DNA from: Pedobacter ginsenosidimutans
Lineage (GTDB): Bacteria; Bacteroidota; Bacteroidia; Sphingobacteriales; Sphingobacteriaceae
Reading direction: 5' to 3'
Assembly: GCF_001442625.1 (NCBI RefSeq)
Contig: NZ_LMZQ01000043.1
Span: 1 to 56,706 of the forward strand
DNA: 56,706 nucleotides
Shown: piece by piece, positions 28,134 through 36,647 of the stretch
How positions within the stretch are numbered: position 1 is the first letter of the stretch
Layout of the letters: every line of letters starts with the position of its first letter
The notes under the pieces: generated by a model
Seen by the model: only the letters and a program-made list of their open reading frames with translations
What the model was told of the DNA's origin: nothing
The model's database searches: none
Program-made: the position numbers and the translations under genes

Positions 28134-28747
28134 ACTTTGTTTTTTAAATGTTTTTTGTTGTTGAATAATAAATCTAATAGGGATATTATGCCGCAAATGT
28201 ACCCAATAAAATTTAACACATTTTAACATCCAATGTTAAATAATTATTAAGTCAGGCAAAACTTTTCAACATTTAACACATATTGAAGTGATTATAACTT
28301 TCAGTTTATCAATACATTGTTTATAAAACTAAATTTTTAATAACGAAATCAACAGTTGATTATAATTTAGGCAGTAAACCTAAGTTAACATTGGTATTTT
28401 TCAAATAATACATGTTAACAACATTTTTTAAACCCTAAACATCGCTGTTATTTAACTTTTTGCTAGCTTATCCATATATTATTCGGCAAATCCACCTCAT
28501 TGTAGTTGTCATTTTTAAACAGAATGCTTAAAACAATATTCAATCATTGTAAATTTTAACTGTTATCTCAACATTGATCTAGCCAATTGACATTTTTTTT
28601 TTAGTTTTGAGCGATTGTTGCAGGATGAAGATCCTTTAACTTTTTGTAATCCGGATGTAGGCAACCACGATTATGGGATGAAGCCAGACGAATACAGATA
28701 ATACAAAACAATTAAAAACAAATCTCTTTAAAATAGATTAAAAACAG
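28134..28747. other. AT-rich divergent control region
   Basis: About 610 bases separate the receptor and lpd starts. They are very A/T-rich, with recurring AACA(C/T)TT and TGTTAA(A/C) words around 28205-28420 (for example TTTAACACATTTTAACATCCAATGTTAAATAA). A TAGTTTTG at 28602-28609 could be a -7 element for lpd, but no well-spaced -33 is present. No gene or stable hairpin was seen. Confidence 0.5.
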
Positions 28748-30136
28748 ATGAATTACGACGTTATTGTTTTAGGCAGCGGCCCAGGTGGTTACGTAGCTGC
28801 AATCAGAGCTTCTCAATTGGGACTAAAAGTTGCAATTGTTGAGCGTGAATCATTAGGTGGTATTTGTTTAAACTGGGGCTGTATCCCTACTAAAGCACTT
28901 TTAAAAAGTGCTCAGGTTTTCGAATATATTAATCATGCTGCTGATTACGGAATTACTACTGCCGGTGCAACCGCAGATTTTGCTGCTGTGGTAAAACGCA
29001 GCCGTGGTGTAGCCGATGGCATGAGTAAAGGCGTTCAATTTTTAATGAAAAAAAATAAAATTGACGTCATTATGGGAACTGGTAAAGTAAAACCAGGAAA
29101 CAAATTAGAAGTTAAAGGTGCAGATGGTTCTCAACAAGAGCTAAGTGCTAAAAATATCATCATTGCTACAGGTGCCCGTTCAAGAGAATTGCCTAACCTG
29201 AAACAAGATGGCAAAAAAATTATTGGCTACCGCCAGGCAATGGTACTTCCTGAACTACCAAAAAGCATGGTAGTAGTAGGTTCTGGTGCTATTGGTGTAG
29301 AGTTTGCTTATTTCTATGCTACCATGGGCACAAAAGTAACTATCGTAGAATTTATGGATAACGTTGTTCCGGTTGAAGACGAAGACGTTTCTAAACAATT
29401 GTTACGCAGCCTGAAAAAAGTAGGTATCGATATCATGACATCAGCAAGCGTAGAATCTGTTGATACCAGCGGTGCAGGCTGCAAAGTTTCGGTTAAAACA
29501 GCATCAGGCATGCAGACTATCGAGGCCGACATCGTGCTTTCGGCAGCTGGTATTGTAGCCAACATCGAAAACATTGGTTTAGAAGAAACCGGTATCAAAA
29601 CGGAGAAAGGCAAAATCGTTACCGACGAATTCTACAATACTTCAGTTAAAGGTTATTATGCAATTGGCGATGTAGTAGGCGGTCAGGCACTTGCCCACGT
29701 GGCTTCTGCAGAAGGCATTATCTGCGTAGAAAAAATTGCTGGTCAGCACGCCGAACCATTAGATTACAACAACATCCCGGGATGTACTTATTGCACGCCA
29801 GAAATTGCTTCAGTAGGTTACACCGAAAAAGCAGCTAAAGCAGCTGGTTATGAATTGAAAATCGGTAAGTTCCCATTCTCTGCTTCAGGTAAAGCAAGTG
29901 CTGCCGGTGCTAAAGATGGTTTTGTAAAATTAATTTTCGATGCTAAATACGGCGAATTATTAGGCGCACACATGATCGGTGCCAACGTTACCGAAATGAT
30001 CGCTGAAATCGTAGTTGCCCGTAAATTAGAAACCACTGGCCACGAAATGATTAAATCTGTTCACCCTCACCCTACCATGAGCGAAGCCATTATGGAAGCT
30101 GCAGCTGATGCATACGGAGAAGTAATACACTTATAA
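28748..30136 (+). CDS. lpdA: Dihydrolipoyl dehydrogenase (E3)
   Basis: This 462-residue flavoprotein has an FAD-binding GSGPGGYVAAIRASQLG at the start. The redox disulfide is GGICLNWGCIPTKALL (Cys 41 and Cys 46), the NAD-binding motif is VVGSGAIGVEFAYFYATMG, there is an ATG-type motif AIGDVVGGQALAHVASAEG, and the C-terminal catalytic His is in SVHPHPTMSE. It reoxidises lipoamide of 2-oxoacid dehydrogenase complexes and the glycine cleavage system. No E1 or E2 genes are adjacent, so it may serve several complexes. A terminator follows. Confidence 0.96.
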   Translation: MNYDVIVLGSGPGGYVAAIRASQLGLKVAIVERESLGGICLNWGCIPTKALLKSAQVFEYINHAADYGITTAGATADFAAVVKRSRGVADGMSKGVQFLMKKNKIDVIMGTGKVKPGNKLEVKGADGSQQELSAKNIIIATGARSRELPNLKQDGKKIIGYRQAMVLPELPKSMVVVGSGAIGVEFAYFYATMGTKVTIVEFMDNVVPVEDEDVSKQLLRSLKKVGIDIMTSASVESVDTSGAGCKVSVKTASGMQTIEADIVLSAAGIVANIENIGLEETGIKTEKGKIVTDEFYNTSVKGYYAIGDVVGGQALAHVASAEGIICVEKIAGQHAEPLDYNNIPGCTYCTPEIASVGYTEKAAKAAGYELKIGKFPFSASGKASAAGAKDGFVKLIFDAKYGELLGAHMIGANVTEMIAEIVVARKLETTGHEMIKSVHPHPTMSEAIMEAAADAYGEVIHL

Positions 30137-30201
30137 GGTAGAAGGTTTGAAGGTGGAAGGCATAAGGTGCCACATCGATAAGTAAAACCAATATCATTTA
30201 C

Positions 30202-30234
30202 AAAAACCCTTTAGTTAAAGCTGAAGGGTTTTTG
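30202..30234 (+). terminator. lpdA terminator
   Basis: AAAAACCCTT and AAGGGTTTTT form a 10-bp stem with a 12-base loop, lying 65 bases past the stop codon. Confidence 0.75.
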
Positions 30235-30264
30235 TATTTTTAACCAATTCTAATCTTGATACCC

Positions 30265-30313
30265 GATACTAACTACTTGATACTAATTATTTGGCACTAA
30301 TTACTCGATACTA
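30265..30313. repeat. Degenerate 14-bp tandem repeat
   Basis: GATACTAACTACTT (30265), GATACTAATTATTT (30279), GGCACTAATTACTC (30293) and GATACTA (30307) are consecutive units of exactly 14 bases. They end a few bases before the ATG at 30319 of the hydrolase gene. Confidence 0.85.
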
Positions 30314-30318
30314 TAAAA

Positions 30319-31158
30319 ATGAAACTCCATACCATAAACACAGGCTTATTTAAATTAGATGGTGGCGCTATGTTCGGCGTTGTACCCAAGGCCATCTGGC
30401 AAAAGACAAACCCAGCTGACGCAAACAACCTTTGCACCTGGGCCATGCGTTGCCTTTTAATTGAAGAAGCTAATCAATTGATTTTAGTGGATACCGGAAT
30501 TGGGAACAAACAGGACGAAAAGTTTTTCAGTCATTATTACCTGCATGGGGACGACTCGATGGAAAAATCGCTGGCGCAATTGGGCTTCAGTATGGCAGAT
30601 ATTACTGATGTTTTCCTCACACACCTTCATTTTGATCATGTTGGCGGGGCAATAATAAGAGAAAACGGGAAACTGATACCAGCCTTTAAAAATGCACATT
30701 ATTGGAGTAATGAAAAACATTGGCAATGGGCGGTCGAGCCAAATGCGAGGGAAAAAGCTTCTTTCTTAAAAGAAAACATTCTGCCGATCCAGGAAAGCGG
30801 ACAGCTTAATTTTATTGATGAAAAAGAAAATATCGAATGGCAGAAAAATATCAATATCAGTTTCGCTTACGGCCATACTGATGCCATGATGTTACCTAAA
30901 ATCAGTTACAAAGGCAGAACCATTGTGTATATGGCCGATCTTTTACCTTCAGTTGGGCACCTTCCCCTACCTTATGTAATGGCTTATGATATGTTCCCGT
31001 TAAAAACCTTGACCGAGAAACAGGCATTTTTAGAAGAAGCCGTAAACAACAACTACATTTTATATCTTGAGCACGATCCGGTTAACGAATGCTGCACTTT
31101 ACAAAGAACAGAAAAAGGAATCCGCGTTGCCGAAACCTTTAACCTAAGCGATATTTAA
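30319..31158 (+). CDS. Metallo-beta-lactamase-fold hydrolase (lactonase-like)
   Basis: This 279-residue protein has the MBL-fold zinc motif THLHFDHVGG at about 100-109, preceded by LILVDTGIGNK. A further His occurs in SFAYGHTDAMM, an Asp in VYMADLLPSVGH and a His in YLEHDPVNE. The sequence layout resembles N-acyl-homoserine-lactonase and YtnP-like enzymes, but the substrate cannot be read from sequence. The GNAT gene begins immediately at the next base after its stop codon, so both are translated from one message. A 14-bp tandem repeat lies immediately upstream. Confidence 0.88.
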   Translation: MKLHTINTGLFKLDGGAMFGVVPKAIWQKTNPADANNLCTWAMRCLLIEEANQLILVDTGIGNKQDEKFFSHYYLHGDDSMEKSLAQLGFSMADITDVFLTHLHFDHVGGAIIRENGKLIPAFKNAHYWSNEKHWQWAVEPNAREKASFLKENILPIQESGQLNFIDEKENIEWQKNINISFAYGHTDAMMLPKISYKGRTIVYMADLLPSVGHLPLPYVMAYDMFPLKTLTEKQAFLEEAVNNNYILYLEHDPVNECCTLQRTEKGIRVAETFNLSDI

Positions 31159-31719
31159 ATGATCAGACCAGCCAGCCCCGCAGATACAGGAGAAGTTGTA
31201 CCACTGATTATTCAGGCGATGGGCAAGCTGGCTAAGAAATTAACCAACGTTGAAGATGATGAAATAATTAATCAGATCTTTAAACACTTCTTTCAACAAA
31301 AGGACAACCAATACAGTTACGAAAACACCTTGCTTTTTGAAGATGAGGGCAAAATCCTGGGATCTTTAAATGCCTATGATGGCGGAAAACTCCTAAAGCT
31401 TCGCCAGCCCTTTTTAGCATACCTGACTGAGCATTACCAGGCCAATCACACCGATCAAGGCACCGAGACCCAAAGCGGGGAATTTTACCTCGATACCATT
31501 AGTGTTAATCCACTGGCCCAGGGAAAGGGAATAGGAAAACAGCTCATTAAAGCAGGGATTGATTGGGCTAAACAACTTGGCCACCATCACGTCGGCTTAT
31601 TGGTAGAAGAAAACAACGACCGGGCATTAAAGCTTTACCAGAATATGGGCTTTGTTATTCAAAATGAAAAACAATTTATGGGTGGCTTGTATCACCACAT
31701 GGTCTTTAAGCTCAAATAA
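31159..31719 (+). CDS. GNAT-family N-acetyltransferase
   Basis: This 186-residue acyl-CoA-dependent acetyltransferase starts IRPASPADTGEVVPLI. It contains the core strand FYLDTISVNPLAQGKGIGKQLI, where the QGKGIG loop binds the CoA pyrophosphate, and the later NDRALKLYQNMGFV motif. The acceptor substrate is not evident. It directly abuts the MBL-fold gene. Confidence 0.9.
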   Translation: MIRPASPADTGEVVPLIIQAMGKLAKKLTNVEDDEIINQIFKHFFQQKDNQYSYENTLLFEDEGKILGSLNAYDGGKLLKLRQPFLAYLTEHYQANHTDQGTETQSGEFYLDTISVNPLAQGKGIGKQLIKAGIDWAKQLGHHHVGLLVEENNDRALKLYQNMGFVIQNEKQFMGGLYHHMVFKLK

Positions 31720-31833
31720 TACCCTCCCCCACATAGCTTTTGCGCCGCTAAACGCTCCACGCCCAGCACGCTTCTCAAATTTATTTTCGTTTTTATTTGT
31801 ATTTAATCTAAATAATGCCAATTTTTGTACCCG

Positions 31834-32193
31834 ATGGAAAAAGCGTGTATCGATATTAATGAACTGGTTAACGTATTCTCAAATACCCATGGTTCTATTT
31901 ATCAATCAGATAAATTAAACTGCTTTTATGTAGATTTTGGCGGCAAATTTGCGCGCTTTAATTGCCTGTCGCTTCAAAAATTAAAAAAGGTTGTAGAAGA
32001 TATTGATATTGAAGCACTCCTTTTAAACACCCACAAAGCTGATTTCGAACTGGTTACCTTTAATGGCTGTGAACACATCTATTTATTAAGTGCTTTAGAA
32101 ATTATCGCTTTAAAAGATCTGTTACACGGTACTTTTACCATGTTCAAACTAAATCACCTCATCAGCGACTGCCTGTATAGATTGGTTTATTAG
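31834..32193 (+). CDS. Conserved-looking small protein, unknown function
   Basis: From ATG 31834 the protein is 119 residues (a TTG nine bases upstream is possible but less likely). It is probably cytoplasmic, with no signal peptide or membrane segment. It has an alternating strand/helix pattern (YVDFGGKFARFNCLSLQKLKKVV, FELVTFNGCEHIYLLSALEIIALKDLL). Composition and codon use are gene-like. I do not recognise the family. It has no operon partner. Confidence 0.7.
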   Translation: MEKACIDINELVNVFSNTHGSIYQSDKLNCFYVDFGGKFARFNCLSLQKLKKVVEDIDIEALLLNTHKADFELVTFNGCEHIYLLSALEIIALKDLLHGTFTMFKLNHLISDCLYRLVY

Positions 32194-32890
32194 TCGTTAG
32201 TTCAGTGGTTCATTAGTTTATTGGTAAGTTCAAACTGGTTAATAGCTTAACTGTATAAATTGGTTAATCGGTTAATTGTCTATAATGGATAGCTGCTTAC
32301 ATGAAACTGTCAACTGTTAATTGCCAACTGAAAATTGTACTGTATTAATTACATCCATTTTTCATTCCATTCGGTGCGTCATACTGAACTGGCTTCAGTA
32401 TCTATTATATTTGGAAAGATCCTGGGATAAACTACCATTGACTTTATTTTATAAATCATTTAAATATGAACGGTTTATGCCGATTTTGTATTTCAGCCCA
32501 ACTAGGCCGTAGCACCGTATCCCCCGTTCTACTTAAATCCGGCCTAACAAATTTTTCGGTCCGCACTGCCCAAGCCAATCCACTAGCTTCAAAAGAAAAA
32601 TTTTCAGCCGGTGTTTTTTGTTTCTTTTTGACGCCAAAAAAAAAGAAGCCTGTCCGGCTAGGACTAATAAAATACTTCGTCCTCGAAAATTGCCAGCTGA
32701 AAACTGTTAACTGAAAATTGCCAGCCGAAAACTGACCTTTATCCTTCTGATCCTCAAGCACTATCCGTTTCGCGTTATTCTGCTATCCATTCCCATCCCC
32801 GCCCCTTATTTAAACTGATTACAAATAACTAATTATCAGCAATTTAGACTAATTTCATATAGCAAATAAATCACACAATATGGTTAATTT
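32194..32890. repeat. Intergenic stretch of dispersed repeat relics
   Basis: It contains short-unit repeats (TTAGTTCAGTGGTTCATTAG, TGCCAACTGAAAATTG, TGCCAGCTGAAAACTG), a partial palindrome CGTCATACTGAACTGGCTTCAGTATCT near 32379, and TTCTTTTT...AAAAAGAAGCC (32622-32650), a possible degenerate relative of the covarying hairpin module seen at 52433, 54268, 56050 and 56615. Open frames here on both strands look like chance products. Confidence 0.6.
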
Positions 32891-32895
32891 GATGT

Positions 32896-32903
32896 TACCT
32901 TTG
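32896..32903 (+). promoter_or_regulatory. Putative -7 element for ferritin
   Basis: TACCTTTG matches TAnnTTTG and lies 26 bases before the ferritin ATG. The -33 element is not clear. Confidence 0.45.
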
Positions 32904-32928
32904 TATCATTAGTTAAGCAAAGAAAATT

Positions 32929-33456
32929 ATGAAAGACTTAATGCGCATCAAATGTTTAATATCACAGGATATCGAAACATTATTAAATCAGCAGATCAAA
33001 AAAGAAGCCCACTCTTCATCACTATATTTATCAATGTCATCTTGGTGTGACCAAAACGGATTCGACTTTTCAGCAGATTATTTCTTAAAGCAATCTGAAG
33101 AAGAAAGAGTACACCAGCTTAAATTGTTCAAATATGTTTTGGATATGGGTGGAAACGCAATATCTCCGGAAGTTTCAGGCATCAAAACCGAATTTGCCGG
33201 ATTTAGAGAGGTTTTCGAAGATGCTTTAGAAGCGGAGATCGCCATTACCCAAAGCTTTAAAAACCTGGCTTCTAAATGCCATAAAGAACAGGATTTTGTA
33301 ACCATGGAATTCTTAAACTGGTTCTTGAAAGAGCAACGCGAAGAAGAATACAAAGCACGCAGGGCATTAGAATTATTCGAGGTAATTGGCGAAGAAGGCA
33401 CAGGAAGATGGGAAATTGATAAACACGTGAACAAAATCACTTATTCAGAAGAATAA
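32929..33456 (+). CDS. ftnA: Bacterial ferritin (non-haem)
   Basis: This 175-residue four-helix-bundle protein has helix A KKEAHSSSLYLSMSSWC with Glu 26, helix B SEEERVHQLKLFKYV with Glu 59 and His 62 (the ExxH ferroxidase ligand pair), helix C FEDALEAEIAITQSF with Glu 100/102, and helix D FLKEQREEEYKARRALE with Gln 135 and Glu 138. These fit the diiron ferroxidase centre of FtnA-type ferritins, which oxidise and store iron. The extended N-terminus (MKDLMRIKCL) includes a later Met at residue 5 that might be the true start. A strong terminator follows; no haem-ligand Met of bacterioferritin is apparent. Confidence 0.93.
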   Translation: MKDLMRIKCLISQDIETLLNQQIKKEAHSSSLYLSMSSWCDQNGFDFSADYFLKQSEEERVHQLKLFKYVLDMGGNAISPEVSGIKTEFAGFREVFEDALEAEIAITQSFKNLASKCHKEQDFVTMEFLNWFLKEQREEEYKARRALELFEVIGEEGTGRWEIDKHVNKITYSEE

Positions 33457-33476
33457 CAACAACAAAACATATATTG

Positions 33477-33512
33477 AAAGCTATCCCGATCAAAATCAGG
33501 ATAGCTTTTTTT
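33477..33512 (+). terminator. Ferritin terminator
   Basis: AAAGCTATCC and GGATAGCTTT pair across a 12-base loop, followed by T residues. Confidence 0.85.
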
Positions 33513-33601
33513 ATATCCAGTTTTTTTGATAAGACATTGTTCTTTTCAATTGCAGTGGCGCATAGTCAAGAATCTATTGGCAACCCTTTATCTCAAGCGA
33601 T

Positions 33602-33713
33602 CGTCATGCTGAATTTATTTTACAAGTAGAATAGTGTTTTCAATTGCCTTGTAGCTACTACGTGGTCAGCATCTTTCTGACAAAATAGCCCCTGAAATAA
33701 ATTCAGGGTGACG
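33602..33713. repeat. Dispersed palindromic repeat interrupted by a ~45-bp insert
   Basis: The ends CGTCATGCTGAATTTATTT and CCTGAAATAAATTCAGGGTGACG match the 18387-18451 type. The left hairpin is split by about 45 bases (33621-33665) starting TACAAGTAG and ending CTTGTAGCTACTACGTG, after which TCAGCATCTTTC resumes. Confidence 0.75.
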
Positions 33714-33801
33714 CATCGAAGATTATTAATAGAACTCCATCTAATTTATACTGATGGATTCCAACCAGTTAAGTTTCAGATAACAACCGATAATAAAAAG
33801 A

Positions 33802-33826
33802 AAAGCTCCAGTAAAACTGGAGCTTT
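33802..33826. terminator. Hairpin terminator of candidate small RNA (distal)
   Basis: AAAGCTCCAG, loop TAAAA, CTGGAGCTTT: a perfect 10-bp stem. On the minus strand it continues into TTCTTTTTATT. Confidence 0.65.
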
Positions 33827-33881
33827 CTTGGTTTAGGATGTTTGGTTTATGTTGATTATGAATAAGTCTTGATGTTTTTGT

Positions 33882-33911
33882 AAAAAAAGCGCCGTTACCA
33901 GCGCTTTTTTT
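33882..33911. terminator. Hairpin terminator of candidate small RNA (proximal)
   Basis: AAAAAAAGCGC, loop CGTTACCA, GCGCTTTTTTT: symmetric and able to act in both directions. Confidence 0.7.
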
Positions 33912-33945
33912 AAACCAAATATATAATAATAATTAACGAGCATTA

Positions 33946-33975
33946 CAAAAGTACAAACTTTATTCATATTAGCAA
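33946..33975 (-). promoter_or_regulatory. Promoter of candidate small RNA
   Basis: On the minus strand TTG (33973-33975), exactly 19 bases, then TACTTTTG (33946-33953). The -7 box and spacing are identical to those of the tRNA-His promoter at 8217-8247. Confidence 0.6.
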
Positions 33976-34144
33976 GTATTTTTATTAAAAAATTTAAATA
34001 TTTTAATAAAAAACATATAAAACACTAAAATACAGATACAAAAAATAAACTAAATAGATATAAATCATATAAAAATTAATTTTTTATACAAAAACATTAG
34101 TTTTTTACTTACAAAATCATAATTTAAGGAAATATTTAAGCAAA
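33976..34144. other. Extremely A/T-rich leader before the ATP-grasp cluster
   Basis: About 170 bases are almost entirely A and T, probably holding the cluster's promoter. No consensus pair stands out with confidence. Confidence 0.4.
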
Positions 34145-35593
34145 ATGATAGAAGATTTTATAAAAAATTACTTTAATCATCCTAAAATTTATGATGAAAT
34201 GTTCCTAAATGGCGATCATTACAGAGATCATTATTCAAACTTCATCAACAATTTCTCTAAAGAATCGCTCGAGAACCTGAACAAAAAGGAAGAATTGGCT
34301 AAAAAGCTGTTCATGAGCCAGGGTATTACCTTTACGGTATACGATAGCGGCGAAGGGATCGAAAAAATCTTTCCTTTTGATATTATCCCGAGAATTATTA
34401 CGTCAACAGAGTGGAGTTTTATAGAAAAAGGAATAAAACAACGCCTAAAAGCGCTGAATCTTTTCTTAAAAGACATTTATAGCAATCAATTTATCTTAAA
34501 AGATCAGATTGTACCTATAAATGTAATTTATTCTTGTCCGCATTTTTTAAGAGAGATGCACAATGTAAATGTATTACACGATATCTATATCCATATTGCC
34601 GGGATAGACCTGATAAGAGATCATGACGGAACATTTTATGTATTAGAAGACAACCTGCGCACACCTTCGGGCGTAAGCTATATGCTCGAGAATAGAGAAA
34701 TCACCAAAAGATTATTCCCCGACCTTATTCCGCAATGCGGCGTAAGAAGTGTAACCGAATACCCTGCCATATTATATAAAAATTTAATGAGCCTCTCTCC
34801 CAGGGCCGTTTCAAACCCAACAATTGTACTGTTAAGTCCCGGCATGTATAATTCTGCATATTACGAACATACCACCCTGGCCCGCCTAATGGGGGTAGAA
34901 CTGGTAGAAGGACGTGATCTGGTGGTTAAAAACCAAAAGGTATTTATGAAAACCACCACTGGCCTGCAACAGGTTGATGTGATTTATCGCCGTGTAGATG
35001 ACGACTATCTTGATCCACTGGTTTTTAATCCGAACAGCGTACTGGGCGTTGCAGGCCTAATGGGCGCCTATCGCAAAGGTAATGTAGCCATTATTAATGC
35101 AATAGGCAATGGTGTAGCCGACGACAAAGCCGTTTATACTTATGTACCAGATATGATCAGGTACTACCTGAACGAAGAACCCATACTAAAGAATGTACCT
35201 ACCTACCAGCTCAGCAATAAAGATGAGCTCGATTATGTTTTTGCAAACATCAATACGATGGTCATAAAAAAAACCAATGGAAGTGGCGGATATGGCATGT
35301 TAATGGGACACGCGGCCAGCGAGCAGGAAACCGAAGAATACAAAATCGAAGTATTGAAAGATCCACGCAATTTTATTGCCCAACCTACCATAAGCCTTTC
35401 TTCTGCCCCGTGTTTTATTAACGGAAAACTGGCTCCACGCAGAATCGATCTTCGTCCTTTCGCTTTAAACGGACCAGATGGCATTTCAATTGTGCCAGGT
35501 GGCTTAACCAGGGTAGCCTTAAAAGAAGGTTCGCTGGTCGTAAACAGCTCGCAAGGTGGCGGCAGTAAAGATACATGGGTTTTAACTTCTTAG
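34145..35593 (+). CDS. Circularly permuted ATP-grasp protein (DUF404/DUF407 family)
   Basis: This 482-residue protein belongs to the circularly permuted ATP-grasp family, recognised by GITFTVYDSGEGIEKIFPFDIIPR, a DGTFYVLEDNLRTPSGVSYMLENR block, LLSPGMYNSAYYEHTTLARLMGVELVEGRDL, and KKTNGSGGYGMLMG followed by FIAQPTISLSS. ATP-grasp enzymes join a carboxylate to an amine or thiol through an acyl-phosphate; this family is predicted to be a peptide or amide ligase. It is the first of three genes (ATP-grasp, alpha-E, transglutaminase) in the classic conserved cluster. The alpha-E gene follows after 10 bases. No substrate has been assigned to the cluster with certainty. Confidence 0.92.
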   Translation: MIEDFIKNYFNHPKIYDEMFLNGDHYRDHYSNFINNFSKESLENLNKKEELAKKLFMSQGITFTVYDSGEGIEKIFPFDIIPRIITSTEWSFIEKGIKQRLKALNLFLKDIYSNQFILKDQIVPINVIYSCPHFLREMHNVNVLHDIYIHIAGIDLIRDHDGTFYVLEDNLRTPSGVSYMLENREITKRLFPDLIPQCGVRSVTEYPAILYKNLMSLSPRAVSNPTIVLLSPGMYNSAYYEHTTLARLMGVELVEGRDLVVKNQKVFMKTTTGLQQVDVIYRRVDDDYLDPLVFNPNSVLGVAGLMGAYRKGNVAIINAIGNGVADDKAVYTYVPDMIRYYLNEEPILKNVPTYQLSNKDELDYVFANINTMVIKKTNGSGGYGMLMGHAASEQETEEYKIEVLKDPRNFIAQPTISLSSAPCFINGKLAPRRIDLRPFALNGPDGISIVPGGLTRVALKEGSLVVNSSQGGGSKDTWVLTS

Positions 35594-35603
35594 AATACAG
35601 AAT

Positions 35604-36539
35604 ATGTTAAGTAGAGTTGCATCAAGCTTATATTGGCTAAGCAGATATGTTGAGCGCAGCGATGGTATGCTGCGCATGTTAAAAACAAATTATGCTTCCT
35701 CACAAGATACCATACAGGAATTTACCTGGAAGCCCGTAATCAGGATTTTTTCATCAGATGACGAAAATGAACTATTGAATATCCAGCACGATAGCCGTGC
35801 CGTGATAGAATACCTCTTGTTAAACCGCGAGAATCAAAATTCTATTTTAAACATCGTTACCCTGGCCCGGGAAAATGCTCGGAGTGTTCAGGAACATATA
35901 CCTAAAGATTTATGGCAGAGTTTAAACGAATATTACCATGCGGTAAAAGACGAAAAATTATTGTGGCACGTACAGAAGGATGATCCTGTTACAGCCCTGG
36001 ATGTTTTGATTAAACAGGTCATGTTATATAACGGAACTGCCGACAGTGCGATGGAACGCGGGGAAAGCAGAAGTTTTATGAATATTGGCAAACACCTGGA
36101 GAGAAGCATACAGTCAGTCGATATTCTCGACATTAAATTCAGCTCGATAAGCAGTAATCCGGATCTGCTGACGGATATATCCTACTGGAAACATTTATTG
36201 CTATCATTAGGTGGCTATGAACTTTACCTAAAAACTTACAGGCAAGGTTTCGATGCAAAAAACATCATCGAATTAGTGATGCTCAACAATGATTTTCCAC
36301 GGTCGGTACTGTACGCCATGAACAATATTGAAAGATATTTTAACCGGCTAAAGAGCGAAAGCAATATCGAACATTACAACAACTTATCTTTTAAAATAGG
36401 GCGTTTAAAAAGTATGATTACCTATAGCTCGGTAAATACCATGAACGAAGAGCAGTTGCATCATTACCTTACAGAGATCAGAGCTGAACTTTTCGGCATC
36501 GGAAACCAGCTAAATGAATATTATTTCGCAAATTCATAA
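35604..36539 (+). CDS. Alpha-E domain protein (DUF403)
   Basis: This 311-residue, mainly helical protein opens with the family signature MLSRVASSLYWLSRYVERSDGMLRML and keeps RGESRSFMNIGKHLERSIQS and NNDFPRSVLYAMNNIERYF in the expected order. Alpha-E proteins nearly always occur with the permuted ATP-grasp and transglutaminase genes, as here, and are thought to form a scaffold or accessory subunit. The second strongly helical half repeats the first in outline. Its biochemical activity is not established. Confidence 0.92.
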   Translation: MLSRVASSLYWLSRYVERSDGMLRMLKTNYASSQDTIQEFTWKPVIRIFSSDDENELLNIQHDSRAVIEYLLLNRENQNSILNIVTLARENARSVQEHIPKDLWQSLNEYYHAVKDEKLLWHVQKDDPVTALDVLIKQVMLYNGTADSAMERGESRSFMNIGKHLERSIQSVDILDIKFSSISSNPDLLTDISYWKHLLLSLGGYELYLKTYRQGFDAKNIIELVMLNNDFPRSVLYAMNNIERYFNRLKSESNIEHYNNLSFKIGRLKSMITYSSVNTMNEEQLHHYLTEIRAELFGIGNQLNEYYFANS

Positions 36540-36647
36540 TTTTTAACCATAGATAGATATGATTAACACAGTTACTATTTCCTTTATTCATTTTTCATCT
36601 GTGTTTATCCTTTATAGCTGTGGTAACCTATAATAATAAAAGCCAAT

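Larger units (their letters stand above)
33797..33941 (-). ncRNA. Candidate small RNA
   Basis: A good promoter (33946-33975) reads leftward into a gene-free stretch that holds two terminator hairpins in the same direction. The first is AAAAAAAGCGC/GCGCTTTTTTT (33882-33911) and the second is AAAGCTCCAG/CTGGAGCTTT (33802-33826). The predicted product is about 60 nt if it ends at the first or about 145 nt if it ends at the second. No reading frame of useful length lies within. The sequence between the hairpins is A/C-rich and looks unstructured. The call is an inference from promoter plus terminators only. Confidence 0.4.

Noticed and set aside
28134..28229. 32-codon extension of the Oar-like receptor
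   Set aside because: The signal peptide begins at MKKSLLLRL. The extension would put charged sequence before it.
30265..30313. CRISPR-like array
   Set aside because: The units are contiguous 14-mers without spacers, and no cas genes are nearby.
32456..32761. Overlapping frames on both strands before ferritin
   Set aside because: They lie in low-complexity repeat relics including the TTCTTTTT hairpin; chance openness.
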